This document shows, in pieces, positions 1 through 12,100 of a stretch of DNA of 64,000 nucleotides. Under the pieces are notes generated by a model. It was not told the DNA's origin. It saw nothing but the letters and a program-made list of their open reading frames with translations, and made no database searches. Source of the DNA: Conchocele bisecta (Eukaryota; Mollusca; Bivalvia; Lucinida; Thyasiridae); NCBI GenBank assembly GCA_029237695.1, contig CM055272.1, forward strand, positions 37,166,901 to 37,230,900, read 5' to 3'. How positions within the stretch are numbered: the stretch's first letter is position 1; each line of letters opens with the position of its first letter. The translations under genes and the position numbers were made by a program.

Positions 1-62
1 TTAGACAATTATTATTGATTTCATTGTCATTTATCTAGGGCAACAATGTGTGTTCCTGTTCC

Positions 63-313
63 CAGGGGCGGATCCAGCATTTGGGTGAAAGGGGGGGTGT
101 CTAGTTGCGAAGGTAACTCTTGCAATAGTTGCAGAGTTACCGTTCGCAACTAGGGGGTTGTCCTATTTTCGAGCTCATCGAAATGCACTTTCCATGTTTT
201 ACGGCATTTAAATTCGGACTCCAACTGGTGGTAAACTGTTGTTTATGTAAACTCCGTGGCTGAACGGGGAGGGGGGGTTGCAACCCCGGAACCTCCCTCC
301 AGATCCGCCCCTA
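63..313. mobile_element. hAT-type MITE
   Basis: Terminal inverted repeats CAGGGGCGGATC and GATCCGCCCCT bound about 250 bp with no coding frame. This terminus is typical of hAT elements. A short internal inverted repeat (AGTTGCGAA / TTCGCAACT) lies at about 101-150. No clear target duplication is visible. Confidence 0.65.
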
Positions 314-469
314 GAGGTGTACCGCTTTGAGCTGACGCGTTATTATTGTAAATATTATTGTAAACACGTGCTATTTTTAAATAGTTTACGTCATATGTTG
401 TAGACATGGTATTTGTATACCAGCGCAAACTCATTAACATTCGATAGAATTGCGAATAATAGTAACATC

Positions 470-540
470 GTTTAGTGCTCTAGTGGGTAGATCTGCTGTT
501 TGGTGATCGGACGGTCGTGAGTTCGAATCCTGCCAAAGGA
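470..540 (+). repeat. tRNA-like SINE head
   Basis: A-box-like CTAGTGGGTAGATCTGC is followed about 40 bases later by the B-box GAGTTCGAATCC. No clean acceptor stem is seen, so this is more likely a tRNA-derived SINE promoter than a working tRNA gene. Confidence 0.4.
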
Positions 541-1268
541 ATACATTTTTCTCTCGCTTTTACTATTTTGGCGCCAGAGGTAACGCACACATCCCGAAAC
601 AGTCGTGCATTTACTTTTACACAACATTATAAAACACTTCACTTTGAACCTAATCATTGTGAAATGCATTCTGCACATTCGTGTGTTATTGTGAAAGTCC
701 AGCTCGACTCACTACAAATGCAAATATGTTACGGAGAACACCATGTCGAAAATAAACCTCTCACTTCAGATAATAAACTAAATAAATAATATAAACGTGG
801 GATGCATTGGTTGTTTCATAATTTATACCCATGTCAATTGTTGTTACATGTAATAAAGATTCATTAAAAAGAAAACAGAAAAACAATATTTAAAAATATA
901 TATATACATGTATATAATGGCCAAAGTGAGGATCGAACGCATGCAGTGCAAAATTAAAATCAAGTGCCACCGTTGGCCGCCAGTTTACCCACTGCTCCAG
1001 TATGAGAAATTGTTTTGTCAATCGCAATATATCGATCATGACTATAGCGACGCGCCTTAATAAACAGGGAAATACCTACAGGAATTCCATGTTTGTTTAT
1101 ACACCAATGTTTATATAAACAAAGCATGTAAACAACGCCATGTCAGGCTGGTATACTTATAGTACCCAATGCACAAAATCATGTCTGGGAGTACACATTT
1201 GCCTGGGTGTACATGTAGTTGAACAAACTCTGTAATTTATTCTCAAGTGCATTCATTGCAGTCTTACT
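541..1268. other. AT-rich non-coding stretch with a second tRNA-like segment
   Basis: No coding exon is seen. On the minus strand about 1000-905 reads GGAGCAGTGGGTAAACTGGC and then GCGTTCGATCCTC, an A-box/B-box pair like another SINE head. The 90-residue frame at 517-789 starts inside the first tRNA-like segment and has no recognisable motif. Confidence 0.4.
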
Positions 1269-1431
1269 CACAGGTTGAAGTAACGGACCGAGGTCTATAA
1301 ATACATTATTTATACCGGTATATGGAGGGAGTAAAAAAATAATTTTTTAGCTTATTTTTTTTCTTCATTTTTTGATGCTTTTAGGCATATTTAATGTATT
1401 TATAGACCTCGGTCCTTTACTTCAACCTGTG
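1269..1431. mobile_element. CACAGGTTGAAG MITE, copy 1
   Basis: Long terminal inverted repeats start CACAGGTTGAAGTAACGGAC and end CTTCAACCTGTG. The flanks GTCTTACT and GTTTTACT form an 8-bp target duplication with one mismatch, as expected for a hAT-type element. A second copy lies at 39131-39363. Confidence 0.75.
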
Positions 1432-1757
1432 GTTTTACTAACCCCTCGTTGATACACAAGAGGGGATGTAGCATTAGTTCATGATTGAGCGTGCATGCGT
1501 ACGTTCGTAACCCCTTTCATTTTCAATAACTTGTGAACCGCTTCACCGATTTTGAAATAATATCACACAATGTGAATGATGTGTGTTGAGACGGTTCAAT
1601 TAAGTGGTAGCAACCTAGACTTTTGATGAGAAATAATAAAAATACATGTAATAATAATAATAAACTAAAATTCTATTTGAATGACAGTTTATCCTTGACA
1701 TGAAATGGCTTAACAGAACAATTTGAGATGGAAAATTCCCAATTGAGTGTGATTTTT
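1432..1757. repeat. Fragments of two dispersed families
   Basis: 1440-1560 is a fragment of the family marked by the GAGGGGATRTAGC terminus and AACTTGTGAACCGCTTCACC, also at 23455-23640, 30720-30985, 31150-31360 and 62760-63005. 1585-1640 is a half copy of the GAGACGGTTCAA fold-back family. Confidence 0.5.
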
Positions 1758-2018
1758 AGCTCACCTGAGTGAAGCTCATGTGAGCTATTGTACCGCAATG
1801 TGTCCGTCGTCCGTGAACATTTTAAAACGTCTTCTCCTCGGTAACCATTGGGCCTATAGTCACCAAACTTCATGGTCATGGTACTTAGGTAGGGGGATTA
1901 CAAATTTGTTAAAATGACGTCATTACGTAATCCAATCTGGCCGCCGTCTAAAAATAGCACAAATTCTTCAAAAATCTTCTTCTCAAGAACCGCCAACCGG
2001 GTAGGAATGATTGATGTA

Positions 2019-2390
2019 CAGTCGAACCTCCCCGAACGGCCACCTCTCTACAACAGCCACCTCTCTGTAACAGCCGCTATTTTATATCCCAAATGGATGA
2101 TTTCCTTTATATCTAACCCTTACACTGCTGAGCATGAACATTGTCGTTTGATGTTGATTTTGCATTCTTTCTCAATAAAAACATGTTTTGACAGCATTTT
2201 AGAATCATTTCCATTGGAAATGATTCTAAAATGCTGTCAAAACATGTTTTTATTGAGAATTATTGAAGAAAATAAATAAACATCAGACGATAAAATTGTA
2301 TTCAGCATTAACCTCCCTACAACAGCCACCTCTCTATAACAGCCACTTTTGCCTCTTCCCATGGGTGGCTGTTGTAGAGAGGTTGCACTG
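2019..2390. mobile_element. Tc1/mariner-like MITE carrying a nested fold-back element
   Basis: The ends are CAGTCGAACCTCCC and GAGAGGTTGCACTG, with a TA on each side (2017-2018, 2391-2392). Other family A copies read GATGTACAATGC across this point, so the empty site is known. Inside, at about 2118-2309, is a fold-back of the AACCCTTACA / GTCGTYTG family with a long hairpin centred near 2220. The reverse-orientation sister at 63240-63598 has the same nested structure. Confidence 0.75.
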
Positions 2391-3103
2391 TACAATGCTC
2401 TTTCAATGTTGTTAAAATGGTGACCCCGGGGTCAAAAATGGGCGTGGCCCATGTCATATATCAAATCGAATGTATCAGCGAGGCGATCACTCTGGTGCAT
2501 TTTTTGTCGAAATCGGATGGTTATGTCATCCAAGATGGCCGCCGAAAGGTCAAAAGTTTGTTCTTTTATTAGAGATTTCAAAATTCTTCTTCACATGAAC
2601 CGCTTGGCCCATGGTAGCGAAACTTAAAATTTATGGTCCATGGATGAAGTCTTTTCAGATTTGTTAAAATGGAGGTCATCGCTAATCCAAGATGGCCGCC
2701 GTCTAAAAATAGCTTAAATTCTTAAAAAATCTTCTTCTCATGAACCGCTAGCCGGATTTGGAGGAAACTTGGTAGGAATGATTGATGTACAATGCTCTTT
2801 CAAAGTTGTTACAATGGTGATCCCGGGGTGAAAAATGGGTGTGGCCCGTGTGGTCAAATTGGGGTCAAATTTTATTTTTGACCGAATATGGTCATGTCTA
2901 TATCAAATCGAAGGTATCAAAGAGTGATCGCTGTGGTACATTTTTTGTCAAAATTGGATGGTCATGTCATCCAAGATGGCTGCCGAAACGTCAAAAGGTC
3001 GTTCTTTTAATAAAGATTTCAAACGTCTTATTCTCGTGAACCGCTTGGTCGATATTGGCCAAACTTCACGGTAATGGTTATTGGGTCAAGCCTTTTCATT
3101 TTT

Positions 3104-4507
3104 TGTCGCGCCTGCTTTAGCAGAGGCGCGACTATAGTCGGCGCTTTTTCCGTCGTCCGTGTCGTCCGCGTCGTCCGTTTTTTTTTGTAAGGCAAATGCG
3201 TTAAAAGTTATTGTTTTTTCACAATATCTCTTTAACCCCTTGCCAGACATTGATAATATTTCACAGCAATGTTTGTCTAGGGATGATGCTTCATTACATA
3301 CACCCTCACATCCAAATTGTCAAGGTCATTTATTTACTTGTAATGTTCACCGGTTTTGTAACAGAAATGCGTTAAAGTTATTGTTTTTTCATTTTTTCAA
3401 TATCTCTTTAAACCCCTTGCCAGACTTTGATAATATTTCACATCAATGTTTGTCTAGGGATGATGCTTCATTACGCACACCCCCACATCCAAATTCTCAA
3501 GGTCAAGGTCATTTATTTACTTTTAATGTTCACCGGTTTTGTAACAGAAATGCGTTAAAGTTATTGTTTTTTCACAATATCTCTTTAACCCCTTGCCACA
3601 CTTTGATAATATTTCACATCAATGTTTGTCTAGAGATGATGCTTCATTACGCACACCTCCACATCCAAATTCTGAAGGTCAAGGTCATTTGTAACAGAAA
3701 TGCGTTAAAGTTATTGTTTTTTCACAATATCTCTTTAACCCCTTGCCAGACTTTGATAATATTTCACATCAATGTTTGTCTACGGATGATGCTTCATTAC
3801 GCACACCCCCACATCCAAATTCTCAAGGTCAAGGTCATTTATTTACTTTTAATGTTCACCGGTTTTGTAACAGAATTGCATTTAAGTTATTGTTTTTTCA
3901 TCAATGTTTGTCTAGAGATGATGCTTCATTACGCACACCTCCACATCCAAATTCTGAAGGTCAAGGTCATTTGTAACAGAAATGCGTTAAAGTTATTGTT
4001 TTTTCACAATATCTCTTTAACCCCTTGCCAGACTTTGATAATATTTCACATCAATGTTTGTCTACGGATGATGCTTCATTACGCACACCCCCACATCCAA
4101 ATTCTCAAGGTCAAGGTCATTTATTTACTTTTAATGTTCACCGGTTTTGTAACAGAATTGCGTTAAAGTTATTGTTTTTTCACAATATCTCTTTAACCCC
4201 TTGCCACACTTTGATAATATTTCACATCAATGTTTGTCTAGGGATGATGTGTAATGAACATCCAAATTCTGAAGTTCAAGGTCATTTATTGACTTGTAAT
4301 GTTCACCAGTTTTGTAACAGAAATGCGTTAAAGTTATTGTTTTTCACAATATCTCTTTAACCCCATGCCAGACTTTGATAATATTTCACATCAATGTTTG
4401 TCTATGGATGATGCTTTATTACGCACACCCCCACATCCAAATTGTCAAGGTCAAGGTCATTTATTTACTTGTAATGTTCACGGTCAAATGCCTCGGCAGG
4501 CGCGACA
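3104..4507 (+). mobile_element. Family B element (TGTCGCGCCTGC termini) with minisatellite core
   Basis: Terminal inverted repeats TGTCGCGCCTGC and GCAGGCGCGACA enclose a core of direct repeats of about 110-140 bp. Each core unit carries AACAGAAATGCGTTAAAG, TTGATAATATTTCACATCAA and CAAGGTCAAGGTCAT. The 335-residue frame at 3159-4166 only reads through these repeats. The insertion is in family A DNA. Confidence 0.7.
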
Positions 4508-5727
4508 CCGTTTCTGTGGCGGAATTCTTGTGTTTAAATGGTGGTCATAGCGAAATCAAAGATGGCCGCTGTTGAAAAGTTTGACCGAATATGGTCATGT
4601 CATATATCAATTCGAAGGTATGGATGAATCGATCACTTAAGAGCCTTTTTTTGTCAAAATCAGATGATTACATCATCCAAAATGGCCGCCGAAAGGTCAA
4701 AAGGTCGTTCTTTTATTAGAGATTTCTTCTTCATCTTCTTTCGTCTTCTTCATACAAACCGCTTGGCCATTGGTAGCAAACTTCGCAGTTATGGTCCATT
4801 GGTAAAGCCTTTTCAGTTTTGTTAAAATGGTGGTCATCGTTAATCCAAGATGGCGGCTGTCTAAAAATAGCGCAACATTTTAAAAAAATCTTCTTCTCAT
4901 GAACCACCAGACCGATTTCTACGAAACGTGGCAGAAATGATCGATGTACAATGCTTTTTCAAATTTGTTAAAATGGTGACCCCTGGGTCTAATTTCATTT
5001 TTGACGGAAAATGGTCTTATAATATATCAAATCAAAGGTATTGATGAGGCGATCGCTGTGGTGGTGTTTTCATCGAATCGGATGATTACATCATCCAAGA
5101 TGGCCACCGAAAGGTCAAAAGGTCGTTCTTTTATTAGAGATTTCAAATGTCTTCTTCATACAAACCGCTTGGCCAATGGTGGCCAAACTTCGCAGATATG
5201 GTTCATTGGTAAAGCCTTTTCAGTTTTGTTAAAATGGCGGTCGTCGTTAATCCAAGATGGCCGCCGTCTAAAAATAGCATAAATTCTTAAAAAATGTTCT
5301 CACGAACCACCAGACCGATTTCGACGAAACTTGGTAGGAATGATCGATGTACAATGCTTTTTCAAAGCTGTTAAAATGGTGACCTCTGGGTAAAAAATGG
5401 GCATGGCCCGGGGAGTCAAATAGGGGTCAACTTTTTTACGGAATATGGTTATATAATACATAAAATCTAAGGATTGCAATAAAAAGTAGGCTGGAAGCAT
5501 CCTGTTGTGGTCTCAAAGTTGTGTAAGACATATCTGTACATATCACGAGACAACTCCTACCCTGGTGACTTCTCAAGTTTGACGCATGGACATTTTGTGC
5601 TTATTTTGATGTATATGTAGTGACAACTTTACATACCAGTGATATAGGGCCATCATGGCCCTTTTGTTCCCAAAATGATTGTAAAGGGCCCCTTCCCCAA
5701 ATGGCTGGCTTTCAACACCGCAGGCCT

Positions 5728-5994
5728 GTATAGTGTATTGGCAAAGAGTGTAGATCCAGATGAGCTGGCTCGTGACGAGCCGTCTCATCAGGATCTGCAC
5801 TTTTTGCAAGTAATGTTCATACTTTTGAGACTAAAAAGACCCCCTTTTCATAAATGGACTACTAGTACCAATCCAATCATCACAAAATGATTTTAAGACT
5901 AGTCACTAGTCTTAAAATCATTTTGTGACGATTTGATTGGTTGTAAATTAACACATCAAATTCCATTCCAGTAACTTAGAGGTGAAAGGGTTAA
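5728..5994. mobile_element. Fold-back MITE of the GTGAAAGGGTTAA family
   Basis: Contains the palindrome AATCATTTTGTGACG / CGTCACAAAATGATT class arms around ACTAGTCACTAGT and an inner hairpin GGCTCGTGACGAGCC. It ends AGGTGAAAGGGTTAA only 23 bp before the tetraspanin exon at 6018. Relatives are at 23256-23440, 44397-44605 and 50456-50705. Confidence 0.6.
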
Positions 5995-6017
5995 TCCCTG
6001 GCTTGCATTCATTGCAG

Positions 6018-6185
6018 TTTTACTGCATCATATTCCTGATATTCCTGGGCGAGGTGGCGATTGCCGTACTCGCGTTCATCTTCAAGGCGAAGGTCAGGGG
6101 CTATGTCACCGGGGTGCTCGAGGAGGGCATGATCCTGCGTTACCAAGATGACGAGGATGCACTCATGGACTGGTTCCAGGAAAAC
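6018..6185 (+). CDS. TSPAN33: Tetraspanin exon: third membrane segment and start of large loop
   Basis: Acceptor CATTCATTGCAG and donor GAAAAC/gtaagt bound 56 codons. The exon starts [20 protein letters not shown] (hydrophobic) and ends [15 protein letters not shown], the conserved family segment just before the CCG motif. An upstream ATG at 5982 lies in the intron and is not a start. Confidence 0.9.
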
Positions 6186-9100
6186 GTAAGTCACTTCATG
6201 GATCAGTAATTACGGAACATTTTGAGCATGTGCTCTATTCTCATGCACAATCAAGAATCAGTGTCTTCCAATAAAACTACTTTCTGTTCCGCATGTTGCT
6301 GCCAACGAACATTTGGCTAGTAAACACATTATATCTAAAAAATATTGAAATGTACATGTATGTACGTTTTCATCAATAACAAAAAGTCACCCTTTCCCAA
6401 AAAAATAAAATTTGATGAAATTCCATAAAATATTGATTATTATAGTGAAAATACTCTTTTTCTATGGGAATTTAACATGAGGAGGGGTATAGTGTTACTG
6501 GCGGCCGTACGTACATTCCGAAACCTTACACGGATCTGCTTGCTATTTCACACATGCATTGCTCTAATGGTCCTCTACTTCCCTGCCCCAGCTAAGGTCA
6601 CATACAAATGTACTTGGTGCATGGCTCCGGTTAAGGAATTAGTAATTGAGTATTGTCACTCCATCATTTCTGAAGCAATTGGGTATTTCAAAATTTTATT
6701 TGGGTAAAATAAAATCACAGAACTGTTTACACCTCAAAAAGATAGCAATTATTGAATAGCTTGTTTCCAAAGGAAAACATGTCTTGGCATTTCATTAGAA
6801 TTGTCTCCTTGGAGACAATTCTAATGAAATACCAAGATGTGTTTCATGGAAAATAAGAAAAATATGCTATATTTGTGGTCTGTTTATTGTTTTCTGCAGG
6901 TACCACAAAATTCGTGTTGATTGATACTCGCTACTTTAGCCTATTTCATCAACATTGCAAAGTATTCTTTTCTAGCAAAGTATACTTTGAGGGAGAAATT
7001 TTCAATTTTATGATATTATATATTATTATACTGAATTTATTACATTATCACAGCCAATTTGGCTGTGATAATGTAATAAATTCAGTATAATAATTCTGCA
7101 TACTTTTAATCATGAAATATATGCATTTGTTAGTTCTATATGAAATAATGCATTTCAGGAAAAATAAATGATTACTCCCTCAAAGTATACTTTGCTAGTA
7201 AAGTATACTTTGCAATGTTGATGAAATAGGCTGATTTCAATTGGGTTTTTGGCAATTATAATTGGGTATTTAAGCAAATACGCAGCTTAACTGAAGCTCT
7301 GTTGGTGCATTTGGAACCTGAACGTGTCTTATAATTTCTGTTTCCTTGCAGTCATCTGCTTGATATTTCACACACAAATCACTTTAATGGTCCTCTGCTG
7401 CTTTGTGACAAATACACATTTGTCCTGCCCCCGTTAAGCCCCGTCAAGGTCACATACTTGGTGCATTCGAAACTTGGGTAAGTGTCGTATAATGTCAGTT
7501 TCCTTGCATGGACTGCTTGATCTTTCACACACCCATTGCTCTGATGGTCTTGCTGTGACAAATCCACGCTTCTCTGGCCCTCTGTGTTTTCAAATGTGCC
7601 TCGTTTTCTTTGGCTGCCAGCAGGGGCATGCGTGTCTATAGGCCAAGTTTCTGGCTGAAATAATTTTTGAATTTGTAGACCGATTTCAAAATCTAAGTTT
7701 AGTTTTCTTTGTTACATAATTTCCAAGCTACAGGTTTTGGAGTCACTTTCTAAACTTGTTTTGTTTTTCGACACTCATCAGCCCACGGCTCCTGTTTGTC
7801 CCGTGTTAAATTCCCATTGGAAAATTTTTTTTTTGCACTTACAAACATTTTAGTCGTATGAAGTGAAATGAGTCCCAGATCTCGATCTCTTTGCAGATAA
7901 AATGCTGCGGTATAACTGGTTATACTGACTGGGAAAGAAACATTTATTTTAATTGTTCGAAGACGAACCCGAGCGGACTGCGGTGCAGCGTGCCGTACTC
8001 GTGTTGTCGAGACCCAGATGCACTGACGGTGAGTTATCTCAATGATAATTATGATTATTCCTAATCCTATTACTTTTACGGGAAGGGGCCAAGTGACTTT
8101 AGTGTGGTATGGACCTGGCACCAGTTCATGTTATTCTAATTTCAGGGCTTAATATATATTTTTTCGATGTAAATATTTCGTTTTGATTGGGATTTTCCCC
8201 CAATGCAGCAGATCGAACCTGTTGGCCCAGTCTTAAATGACCTTAGCTGTTGATAGGCTGTTAAACAACCGTAAATCAAATCCATGACAATGATGACTGG
8301 TTTATTTGTGACTGGTGAAATATGGCTTTGTGACCAGTGTAGCTCCTGATCAAATAGCACACACTCCGGTAGCTGGATAACGTTCTATATTGCTTGTATG
8401 AAGCATGGCAGGTCTTTCATTGGTGAAATGGTGAACAATGCATATCCTGATCAGACTGTGCATTCCTGGATCTCCACTGGTTGCAAATCCCATAAGCCCC
8501 ATTTCTCCAGTCATAAAACCACAATTGATATAGGCCACCGGCCAAAAACAACTGAGTTCCCCCAGGGTGTCCAGCTTAGAGAGGTTTCACTGTAAATCAA
8601 GCTTTTGATCATTCTGAGCCATAGTTGTGTGTTATGCGATCACGAACAGACATGATCACCTGAGATAAATAATCAAGAAACTCAGCAAAAATAAGATCAT
8701 GTGTGTTCTCTTGGTGTCCGGTTTAGAGAGGTTCCACTGTACATATTCCAGCAAGAGATCATGGTGTAATGGTATGTACGACATCTATGTACATGTATGT
8801 TGTTATTATGTACCCCCCAAAAAATATACATATTGGGCTACATATAGTTGCTTCCTTGTTCGTCTGTCCGTCTGAGATTTGTGTTACTCTACCTACTATC
8901 TCTTTTACTGTAAGTCGGAATTGGCTTGAAACTTCATAAATTTATTGTCATCATTCATATTTTTAGCTCGACTATTCGAACAATAAGTAGAGCTTAAGTT
9001 GTCACCCCGGCGTCACGCCTTGGTTAAGGTTTTTAGTCAAGCTTGTATATGGAATACTACTGGCCCTACACCCACCATACTTGGACAACTTCATCTCCTA

Positions 9101-12100
9101 GTGATGAACATCAATAACCAAGGGCGCCGCCAGGCACATAATTTGTTTACGCTAATCAGTAAAATGAGTCGACTGAGCGTAGCGAAGGAGTGTGCTAGGG
9201 GGGTCCGGGGGCATGCCCCCCCCCCCCCCCGAAATTATTTTGAAACAGTGATTGAATTTCCTGTATTATAATCACCATTGTCTTCAATATTTTTCAATAT
9301 TTTTCAATATTTTGCATCCAGATGAATAGTACATTTAAGCAAAATATAGAGCTTGGCACCGATCTAAGTTTAAGTTCAACACCCAATGAACATACATCCA
9401 CCGTAGTTTGTGCAGTGTGGCGGCTGTAGAAATTCTCCACGTGCTTCCTATCAATGCATGCTGTTATTATTTTCTGATCCCTGTTGGTAGTTGAGCATTA
9501 CTGCCATCACAGTCTGTGACACAGATGAACGAACGGAATCAAATATAGGAATAAATCCTAAGGGGGGGGGGGGGGGGGGGCGGGGGGGGGGGGGGGGGGG
9601 GGCAATGAGCGGGACTAACATAACAGTAACAACTATAGAAAACTACGGCACGGGTACAGCGGTGGTCACAGAGCCTTCAACATGGCAACAAAAAATGCAG
9701 CGGTGTACGGTCCCCAAGAATTTCAATAACTACAAAAAAAAGAAAGAAAATAACACAAAATGCAACAGAGGCACCACAAAACAGATCCCTCAAAAATGAA
9801 TCAACTGTTCTGTCGATGACCAGCCCAGCAGTACGCTGCAAAATGGAGGGGTCGTAGTGTCGTAGCACGGGGTACATCTCCATCCAAATGTGGATAATCA
9901 ACAATGCTAAAGTTAAAGTCGTCCCTCTTGTCGTAAATTTTGGTCGTTATAGACCCATTGGTGACAGAGGGACGAAGATCGAGACCCTGTTCGCGACGTA
10001 TTTATTTGGTAGTTTTGCTCAGCAGTTTTCAAGGATCACTTGGCGTTATCTAGTTTGTTTATATAGCGACCAGTATCAAAGTGGTGCTAAACTATTGGCG
10101 TTGTGTATACATTACACTATTATTATGTGTATGATTAATCATTGTGGAATGCAAGCGATATGCGCCTGTCACCTGTTGCGTCAAAATCTCTCAATACCGT
10201 TTCTGGTTTTACGCACCGTTCTCTGTGGACATGCATAAGTGCCAGGCCAGTGAGTCTTGTCATCGGACATGGTGTTTCGCAGATACGTCTTTAGACGGCG
10301 CATGCAGCTGAACGACCGTTCAGCCGATGCTGTTGAAACTGGCATTGTCAGAAGAACTTTTAAAATCTTGTACAGATTTGGGTATAAGTCAACAGCGCAA
10401 TCAAGGACATCGCATATATCTGTCGCCCGGATACACATGGTGTCAATGCCAGTTTTCCACAGTTCCAACTCGCGGTTTAAAACGGTTTCGTCAGCTGCAA
10501 TAAATCTGCTGTATGCACCCTTGATCTCATTCCACACATCAGGCGACAAATCCGCCAGCTTGTCAGGGAGGAGATATTGGGCTTTCAGTCGTGTCAAAGG
10601 ATTATCCAGCCTCTCTGTCAACTCCACTATGAGGTGGTCCATGAACGGTGTGAACAGATTGAGTTTCCAGTACTCTTTATCTGAGTTAGCTGGCACACTG
10701 GTTCTGGTAGTTTGTCTCGCAAGCAACACGCGGGGCCGGCCGCTGAACAGCAATACTGTTGTCAGTGGTTAGGGTTGTGGCAGAGTCCCAAATCTCATCA
10801 AAGTAACTCGTTTCGTTTCGCTTTTTATTGAGCAGTTTGATGACAGTGGATGCGTACATGGATGCCCTGACTAGATCATATGATGGCGTCTGCATGGTGT
10901 TTGCCAATGGGGTTAAATAATCAAGCGGTCCAGTCACACAGAACAGAGCTATGACGAACTCAAAGGAATGGATTGCCCTGTCGTATGACATGGCGTCACT
11001 GCGAGTTTTCGTGTCACTATCACCTTGAAGTTCGACCAAAGTGTCAGATATCGTAGAAAAGTTCTTTCTTACGCTTTCTGCGTGCTGCGACCATCTAGTG
11101 GGACACAGTCGCTTGAGTCTGTTCCCGTTCTGGTTTCGACTTAAGAATACCTGGAGGCGCTTTGGAGATGCTGTAATGAAGTACAGAATGTCCACAACAA
11201 CGTCAAACATGTGACTGACAAACAGGACTTTGCAACAACGACAAATCGCCAGACATACACTGCATCATTGTTTATATTTCTGATGCGGGTTTGTACCCCT
11301 TTGACCTATCCTGACATATTACCAGCTCCATCATAGCCCTGAGCCACTACGTTCTGGATGTTAAGGCCAAGCTTTTCCAACTGCGCGGTAATGATATTTG
11401 TCAAGGTTTCGCCCGTTGTATCTCTTGTCGATACAAACGATATAAATTCCTCCCTGACCATGTGTTTTCCCTCCTCGATGGGAACATACCGCAGGCAGAG
11501 AGCTACCTGCTCTGAATTTGAAACATCTGCAGATTCATCAGCTAAAATTGACAAAAAGTGGCATTCCTGCAGTCCTGTAATATGGCGTCTGATATCTGTT
11601 TGCCACAGAGTTGTATTAGCTCATTCTGTATAGAATGACTCAAATATCTCGCTCTGGCATCGGACATTTCAAGATGTTTCTTCAGCGAAAGATCTTTTTC
11701 TGCCATAGTATGAATAATGGCATTGAAATTGGATCTCTCGTCCACTTTCCCACGTAGTGGTATATTTTGTCTTCCACAAAGAAGAATCACCCTGATGATG
11801 GAACATAATGCAGATCGATTTCTTTCCAGTTTGTCTTTATGTGCTGTTGACAGTCGTACAGCAATTGAATTGTCTGCCTGCATGCTGACAGGGCTGAAAC
11901 ATGCAGCTTTTATAACTGCTGATTTGTGATCCTCAGACTGTAAGTGCAAATCAACAATTCGATTGCCATTGCTCCCAGTCTGTTAAAGTTTAGATGTAGA
12001 ACGTTGGATTTATTCCCAAATGCTACACAGACCGTACACAGTGCACCATCCAATGTAGGGCAGTATTGGATCGTGGGGTACTTTTCCCCACTGAATAAGA

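Larger units (their letters stand above)
1758..5668 (+). mobile_element. Family A element (AGCTCACCTGAG ... GGGCCATCATGGCCC)
   Basis: The element starts AGCTCACCTGAGTGAAGCTC. It continues into units of about 440 bp marked by CATCCAAGATGGCCGCC, TGGTAGGAATGAT and GGTGACCCCGGGGTCA. It ends at the short hairpin GGGCCATCATGGCCC plus TTTTGTT (5647-5668). Other copies are at 12859-14903 (+) and 45219-45716 (-). No protein is encoded. The hairpin near one end recalls Helitron termini, but no CTRR end is clear. A TA-flanked MITE (2019-2390) and a family B element (3104-4507) have inserted into it. Confidence 0.7.
6186..7896. repeat. Tetraspanin intron with fragments of family C repeats
   Basis: 6479-6622 and 7302-7600 are decayed units of family C (CTGCTTGATATTTCACACA, then ATTGCTCTGATGGTC). 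A fold-back MITE at 6623-7301 has split them. Short frames here are repeat-derived. Confidence 0.55.

Noticed and set aside
470..540. Functional tRNA gene
   Set aside because: Box A and box B are recognisable but a paired acceptor stem is not; similar boxes here belong to SINEs.
517..789. 90-residue frame as a gene
   Set aside because: It begins within the SINE-like segment, lacks motifs and has no matching splice context.
2183..2258. microRNA precursor
   Set aside because: The hairpin is long, nearly perfect and occurs in many copies inside MITEs, unlike a conserved animal pre-miRNA.
3159..4166. A 335-residue open frame, the longest in the window
   Set aside because: It reads through direct repeats of a family B minisatellite; its residues repeat with the DNA unit and other frames are equally open.
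6875..7090. 71-residue hydrophobic frame
   Set aside because: It lies in nested F and G MITEs; an almost identical frame recurs at 20939-21139 in another G copy.
10257..10772. Plus-strand 171-residue frame
   Set aside because: It is antisense to the hAT transposase relic and has no domain of its own.
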